Source of the DNA: a virus
Strand: one strand, 5' to 3'
IMG/VR virus record: IMGVR_UViG_3300030419_004440
Span: 24,939-88,938 of that record
DNA: 64,000 nucleotides
Positions 60,055 through 64,000 of the stretch are shown one piece after another. Both the position numbers and the translations under genes were made by a program. Each line of letters starts with the position of its first letter. Position 1 is the first letter of the stretch. The notes beneath the pieces are model-generated. The model was not told the DNA's origin, did not search any database, and saw only the letters and a list, made by a program, of their open reading frames with translations.

Positions 60055-62279
60055 ATTGCACATGCTCCAGAGTCGCAGTTCATGCCCTTCTCGGTATCGC
60101 CATCTCCGTCTGGCGTGTTGGCGTAATAAAAATTCTTTAGTCCGTATTTATACCCGTAAATTTGATCCTTGATCAGAGTGCTGAGAGGTATATTTCCATC
60201 GTCATAATGGTCATAGTTATAGTAAAGGTTTGTGCTCATGCTCATATCTACAAATTTCTGAATAACTGCCGCTATATTCATTATAGCGGTATTGCTGGGC
60301 ATATCCCAAGCCAAAGTATAATATTTTTTTCTCATATGGTAATTTGGCACCAGTTGTTTTAATATTCCGTTTTTCGCCTTCTTGTGTATTAATAGGCTTC
60401 TTACGGGTTCTATGCCGTTTGTACTGTTCTGAATTACACTAGAGGATTCGCAGGGCATAATAGCAGATAAAGTAGAATGTCTCAGGCCGTATTTCTTGAT
60501 CCTTTTTCTTAGCCCCTTCCAGTCCATATTATAATTTGGTTCTATTAATTCGTCAACAGTTTTTTTGTACCAATCAATTGGCAATAAACCTTGGGCGTAT
60601 TTAGTGTCCTCAAACTTTTCGCAAGCACCCTTTTCTTTTGCTAGATCGCAAGAGGCGTTAATTAGATTCCATTGTATCTGCTCCATCGTTTCGTGTACTA
60701 ATTCTAGTGCGGCTTCGTCTTCATACTTTAGTTTATTTTTGGCTAAAAAACCAGCTAGGTTGGTAATTCCTACGCCAAGAGATCTCCTGTTTTTTGTGAA
60801 GTTCTCACCAGCTAAAACTGGGTAGGACTGATAGTCAATGACCGCTTCTAATGTGCGAACAGCCATGCGGCACGCATCTTCTATGTCTTTTTCGTTTCCT
60901 AATTCTAGCAAATTAAGTGCGGAAAGGATACAAATTCCAATCTCTCCTTCTGGGTCATCAATTGATTTTATGGGTTTTGTTGGATGTATAATTTCTTGGC
61001 ATAGATTACTCATGTATGCTGGTATACTCCAAGATCCATTTTCATTCGCCGTGTCAATATTCATACTGTAAATACGACCCGTTTCAAGTCGTTCACGAGC
61101 AAAGATTTCAGCGAGTTTGCGTGCAGAAACTTTCTTTTTGAACTTTAAAGACCTAGCGTTTTCGTACTTAAGATAAAGTTCTTCAAATTTTTCGTTGTTC
61201 CCAAAAGCTTCATATAAACCCTTGGCTTCTTGCGGACTAAAAAGGGTTACATCTTCATTTTTAATTAGTCTGTCGTAAAAAAGTTTGCAGAATTGTATCG
61301 AATAATCTAGTTTGCGTACACGGTTATCGTCCGTTCCCGCATTATTCTTAAGAACCATCACATCTTCTATCTCGTAGTGCCAGAATGGGATGTGTACTGT
61401 AGCAGAGCCTCCACGTAGGCCGTTCTGAGATGTTGACTTAACGGCTGATTCAAAGTTTTTTAGATAGGGAATGAGTCCTGTGTGAATAACTTCACCCCCA
61501 CGGATAGGTGAATTGATCGGACGCATACGCCCTATGTTCAGACCAATACCTGCACGTCTTGCTGTATACTTACCAACCGCGTGAATAGAGGAGAAGATAC
61601 CGTCGAGGTTGTCATCAACATCAACCAAAACACAGCTTGCAAACTGTCTGATGTTGGTTCTAACTCCGGCCATGATAGGTGTCGGAAGATTAATTTTAAA
61701 AGTGGAATAACAATCATATGCCTTTTTCACTTCTTCTAAAGTACTAAACAGACACATAGCTATACTCATATACGCAAACTGGGGTGTTTCGTGTATTACT
61801 CCAGTGCTTCTGTTCTTGACTAAGTATTTGTCTATTAACTGTTGTAGGCCAGCATAAGTAAACAGGTCGTCCCTTTCATGGTTCATGTATTTTGAAAAGG
61901 TGTCTATATCCTCATCTGACCACTTCTCTAATATTATGGGGTCGTAGATTGCGTTATCTACATTTCTCTGCAAGAAGGTCAAAAAGTCTGTTGGCCTGTC
62001 TCCGTACCCCCAGACTTCTTTTCTGAGCTGCATGTTAAGGAGTCTAGCTGCCACATATTGGTAATTAGGACTGGCGGTGGAGATTAAGTCGTTTGCTGAT
62101 TTAATCAATATTTGATGTATTTCAACACTTGAAATTCCATCGTATAACGACAGATTCGCATTCATAACTATGTCAGAAAACGAAACACCATTTATATCTC
62201 TGGTTGCCCACTGCACTACCTTGTGAATTTTTTCGACTGAGAAATCTTCAGTTTCTCCATTTCTCTTGGAAACTTGCAT
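60051..62279 (-). CDS. nrdA: Class Ia ribonucleotide reductase large subunit
   Basis: The N-terminus (VSKRNGETEDFSVEKIHK) is an ATP-cone-type regulatory domain. The catalytic region contains NLCQEI (the Asn-x-Cys-x-Glu active-site triad) and FASCVLVDVDD (with the redox Cys). The C-terminus GMNCDSGACAI carries the C-x4-C reducing pair that thioredoxin or glutaredoxin recharges. At 742 aa it is complete. It has its own near-perfect promoter and would raise the dNTP supply during infection. Confidence 0.95.
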   Translation of the reverse strand: MQVSKRNGETEDFSVEKIHKVVQWATRDINGVSFSDIVMNANLSLYDGISSVEIHQILIKSANDLISTASPNYQYVAARLLNMQLRKEVWGYGDRPTDFLTFLQRNVDNAIYDPIILEKWSDEDIDTFSKYMNHERDDLFTYAGLQQLIDKYLVKNRSTGVIHETPQFAYMSIAMCLFSTLEEVKKAYDCYSTFKINLPTPIMAGVRTNIRQFASCVLVDVDDNLDGIFSSIHAVGKYTARRAGIGLNIGRMRPINSPIRGGEVIHTGLIPYLKNFESAVKSTSQNGLRGGSATVHIPFWHYEIEDVMVLKNNAGTDDNRVRKLDYSIQFCKLFYDRLIKNEDVTLFSPQEAKGLYEAFGNNEKFEELYLKYENARSLKFKKKVSARKLAEIFARERLETGRIYSMNIDTANENGSWSIPAYMSNLCQEIIHPTKPIKSIDDPEGEIGICILSALNLLELGNEKDIEDACRMAVRTLEAVIDYQSYPVLAGENFTKNRRSLGVGITNLAGFLAKNKLKYEDEAALELVHETMEQIQWNLINASCDLAKEKGACEKFEDTKYAQGLLPIDWYKKTVDELIEPNYNMDWKGLRKRIKKYGLRHSTLSAIMPCESSSVIQNSTNGIEPVRSLLIHKKAKNGILKQLVPNYHMRKKYYTLAWDMPSNTAIMNIAAVIQKFVDMSMSTNLYYNYDHYDDGNIPLSTLIKDQIYGYKYGLKNFYYANTPDGDGDTEKGMNCDSGACAI

Positions 62280-62324
62280 TAAATATAATCCCTTTATTTT
62301 TATATCACACGATGTATTTGTTTC

Positions 62325-62353
62325 ATTGTAGTATACCTAAGCTCGTTTGTCAA
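62325..62353 (-). promoter_or_regulatory. nrdA: Near-consensus sigma70 promoter for the nrd operon
   Basis: On the minus strand TTGACA (62348-62353) is exact, the spacer is 17 nt and the -10 is TACAAT (62325-62330, five of six). This is the best consensus match in the window. It stands in the 127-nt gap upstream of nrdA, downstream of a terminator. Confidence 0.85.
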
Positions 62354-62365
62354 GTGCTTAGATAC

Positions 62366-62398
62366 AAAAACCCCGTAAGAAATTTGATTCTTACAGGG
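62366..62398 (-). terminator. Rho-independent terminator before the nrd operon
   Basis: An 11-bp stem (62371-62381 with 62388-62398, one wobble pair) has a 6-nt loop and is followed on the minus strand by five T residues (62366-62370). It ends the transcript of the small-protein operon from the right and separates it from the nrd promoter. Confidence 0.85.
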
Positions 62399-62406
62399 TC
62401 GGGTGT

Positions 62407-62580
62407 TTATTTAGTTATTTTTATCTGGATGTTATCCCCTATTTGTACAAGGATTATATCTTTTCCATTCTCCTTTGTGAAAGTAACCATGTCTATAATT
62501 TCAGTAGCTTTCTCGACATGCTCCTTTTTTACATCCAGCTTGTCAAGAATTGTTCCGATAATAGTTTCAGTTATTCCCAT
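62407..62580 (-). CDS. Small unknown protein, 57 aa
   Basis: The ATG at 62580 overlaps the upstream stop (TAATG); a longer frame of 63 aa is unlikely. It begins MGITETIIGTILDKLDVKKE, then a helix and a small beta hairpin (DIILVQIGDNIQIKITK). No motif is recognised. It is the last gene before the terminator. Confidence 0.55.
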   Translation of the reverse strand: MGITETIIGTILDKLDVKKEHVEKATEIIDMVTFTKENGKDIILVQIGDNIQIKITK

Positions 62581-63050
62581 TACTGATGAACCCCCCAAGC
62601 GACGGCGTTTAAGCAGTCACGAAGGTTTTTTCTCTTTTCATCTGTTAGTTCGGAGTCTTCTAAACCTATAGTGTTTATCACTACTGTGTCTATTTCTTCT
62701 CCTAGAGATGGGTATTTATCTTTAAGCTCAAGACCGGCAAAGTTAAGGCCTCCAGATTTGATGTTAAACTCTCTAAACTTGCCTGTTGAGTCAAGGAAAC
62801 CCGGATCTGACCAGACAACATCAGCTAGCTCTAGAAAGAAGTCTGATATCTGTTTCGCATCTTCTTTTTGTATATCTATAGCTGTAATGTTTTTAACCAA
62901 GGTTTTATACTCTAATGCTGGCTCATCTACATTTACTGAAGGTACATTGACAATCTCCACGTTGTCCTTGATAACTTCTATGATCTGCTCCCCAAAAAGA
63001 GAAGCTCCAGCTAAAATAAGTGCGAGTATAAGTCTAATTGTTTTAGACAT
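62580..63050 (-). CDS. Exported unknown protein, 156 aa
   Basis: The first 20 residues (MSKTIRLILALILAGASLFG) are a signal peptide or membrane anchor. The remaining part is acidic and soluble, with a helical C-terminal end (LTDEKRKNLRDCLNAVAWG). No catalytic motif is seen. It follows a 106-aa membrane protein with an 8-nt overlap and could sit at or outside the inner membrane. Function is not known. Confidence 0.6.
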   Translation of the reverse strand: MSKTIRLILALILAGASLFGEQIIEVIKDNVEIVNVPSVNVDEPALEYKTLVKNITAIDIQKEDAKQISDFFLELADVVWSDPGFLDSTGKFREFNIKSGGLNFAGLELKDKYPSLGEEIDTVVINTIGLEDSELTDEKRKNLRDCLNAVAWGVHQ

Positions 63051-63363
63051 TCTTCACCCCCTTGGCGTCTTTCATAACAAACAGCGGAAATATTTTATCT
63101 AATTCATTGCAAGCCTCTTTTAGGTTTGCCTTGTCACACCCAACTTTAAGATGCTCCCAACACCTAATGATATCAACTAGAGTTGAGTCTTTGCTTGTTT
63201 TATAATCAACGCTAACTTCAACCAGTTGATCGTCAACGGGAGTAGGTGTGTAAGGTTTTGGTTCTGGCTTAAGGTTTGAAATGGCATCTCGGATTTTATC
63301 CCAGAAAACACTTATAGCCAACAAGGTGGCTATCCCAAGCGTAATGATTTGAAAAGAATTCAT
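63043..63363 (-). CDS. Small membrane-anchored protein, 106 aa
   Basis: Residues about 4-22 (FQIITLGIATLLAISVFW) form one membrane segment. A Pro-rich stretch (KPEPKPYTPTP) follows, and then a soluble C-terminal domain with two Cys (C69, C76 region and C84). It is coupled with the exported protein downstream. The two may form an envelope complex; this is inferred from coupling only. Confidence 0.55.
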   Translation of the reverse strand: MNSFQIITLGIATLLAISVFWDKIRDAISNLKPEPKPYTPTPVDDQLVEVSVDYKTSKDSTLVDIIRCWEHLKVGCDKANLKEACNELDKIFPLFVMKDAKGVKNV

Positions 63364-63366
63364 TTT

Positions 63367-63711
63367 TTACTCCTGTATACTTTCCATTAATTCAAACAGT
63401 TCCATCTCTGACAAGGAGGTTCCTACCTCCGAAAAACTTCTATACAAAATCTTTCTTTGTTTTTTGTCTTTAAAATTCTTCCTGACTTCTCTTTTCAGGA
63501 GAATGGTATGAAGATAACTCCTTTTTTTGATAGCAGAGGCTATGGCCTCTTTTGAGTAACACATATATAATAGCTTAATGACAGATATAATGCAATTACA
63601 AATTGCCATAATAGTAAAGGGATCAAAGGAAAAGTCTTCATCTTTTGCCTGAGCGTGAGCTAACACTCTCTGTGCAATTTTGTTTTGTATGTTTGGTATC
63701 TCATTGTTCAT
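63367..63711 (-). CDS. Unknown protein with one hydrophobic segment, 114 aa
   Basis: Residues about 32-53 (FTIMAICNCIISVIKLLYMC) are hydrophobic and Cys-rich, and the flanking parts are helical and Lys-rich (REVRKNFKDKKQRKI). It may be membrane-associated. It overlaps the thioredoxin-like gene by 11 nt. No family is recognised. Confidence 0.5.
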   Translation of the reverse strand: MNNEIPNIQNKIAQRVLAHAQAKDEDFSFDPFTIMAICNCIISVIKLLYMCYSKEAIASAIKKRSYLHTILLKREVRKNFKDKKQRKILYRSFSEVGTSLSEMELFELMESIQE

Positions 63712-64000
63712 CGTTTAACTTCTCTTTTATGGTTTCGGTCATCTTGGTTGCGTCAATAAACCCCGAAACACGGTGTATCGGGTTATTTAAATCGTCTTTA
63801 TCTACAAAAATTACGGTCGGATATCTTTTTACCTTATAATAAAAAAAGAACTTCTTATGTTCTGGGTTGGCTTCATCAAAGATAAAAAGCTTGGCTTCCG
63901 TATCTTCTATTGCTTTTTTGACCCTCGAACTGGCCCAAGTCTGTTTCTTCATCTGTTCGCAGGGGGCACACCATTTCGCCCCGAAGTGGTAGATGTTGTA
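63701..64000 (-). CDS. Thioredoxin-like protein (5' partial)
   Basis: The frame runs off the right edge, so the start lies outside the window. The first visible residues YNIYHFGAKWCAPCEQM contain a thioredoxin WCxxC active site (WCAPC). KVKRYPTVIFVD, with the cis-Pro typical of the fold, follows near residue 56, and a final FIDATKMTETI helix ends the domain. It could reduce NrdA, whose genes lie downstream behind a terminator. An ATG at 63952 is internal to the active-site region and cannot be the real start. Confidence 0.85.
   Translation of the reverse strand, partial: YNIYHFGAKWCAPCEQMKKQTWASSRVKKAIEDTEAKLFIFDEANPEHKKFFFYYKVKRYPTVIFVDKDDLNNPIHRVSGFIDATKMTETIKEKLNDEQ

Noticed and set aside
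1-64000. A planctomycete chromosome rather than a phage
   Set aside because: The replication and nucleotide gene set, very tight overlaps, giant virion-type genes and lack of cellular housekeeping genes point to a phage; the DUF1501 genes are continuous with the replication operon.
1-64000. tRNA or rRNA genes
   Set aside because: No intergenic space is long enough outside the described gaps, and no cloverleaf-like sequence was noticed in them.

Overview
The window looks like about 64 kb from the genome of a tailed double-stranded DNA bacteriophage with an AT-rich genome and very densely packed genes. Evidence for a phage is the combination of huge virion-type proteins with a self-contained replication and nucleotide set: class Ia ribonucleotide reductase, PhoH, MazG-like and dNMP-kinase-like proteins, RecA, DnaB-type helicase, DnaG-type primase, SSB-like protein and a bacterial-type DNA polymerase III alpha. 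I see no tRNA, rRNA, CRISPR array, terminase, portal or lysis gene. Three DUF1501 proteins with twin-arginine signals, a family best known from Planctomycetes and relatives, suggest by inference a planctomycete or other PVC host.

Positions 1-18105 are on the plus strand. They encode six virion-type proteins: a partial FG-GAP beta-propeller protein, two mid-sized structural candidates, two giants of 1760 and 1510 aa, and a 248-aa protein with its own promoter, strong ribosome binding site and terminator. A radical SAM enzyme, a right-handed beta-helix protein and a small coiled-coil protein follow. A bidirectional terminator at about 18114-18135 closes this unit and the opposing one.

Everything from 18166 to the right end is on the minus strand, read right to left, mostly with ATGA or TAATG overlaps. 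From the right these are: a thioredoxin-like gene and small membrane proteins, ended by a terminator; a near-consensus promoter followed by nrdA, nrdB, a MazG-like gene and phoH; small zinc-ribbon and helix-turn-helix proteins; recA, dnaB, guaC, primase, dNMP kinase and a RecB-like nuclease; then a 6-kb island (41994-47977) with three DUF1501 proteins, small exported proteins and a PAP2-type phosphatase. Next comes the polymerase locus, in which the DNA polymerase III alpha chain is divided into two genes with a DEDDh exonuclease gene between them, followed by ssb.

From 37621 down to about 20040 lies a 17.5-kb glycan cluster: about eleven confident or probable glycosyltransferases, two sugar-nucleotide SDR enzymes, a PIG-L deacetylase, a nucleotidyltransferase-like protein, methyltransferases and a DUF6165 protein. 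It could build or modify a complex glycan on the virion or the host surface. The minus-strand unit ends with a homing-type nuclease, a possible single-strand annealing protein and a zinc-ribbon protein. The most notable points are the DUF1501 island, the three-piece polymerase locus with a degenerate PHP domain, the glycan factory, and a phage GMP reductase. Two short genes (46 and 53 aa) were found by reading the gaps between larger genes.
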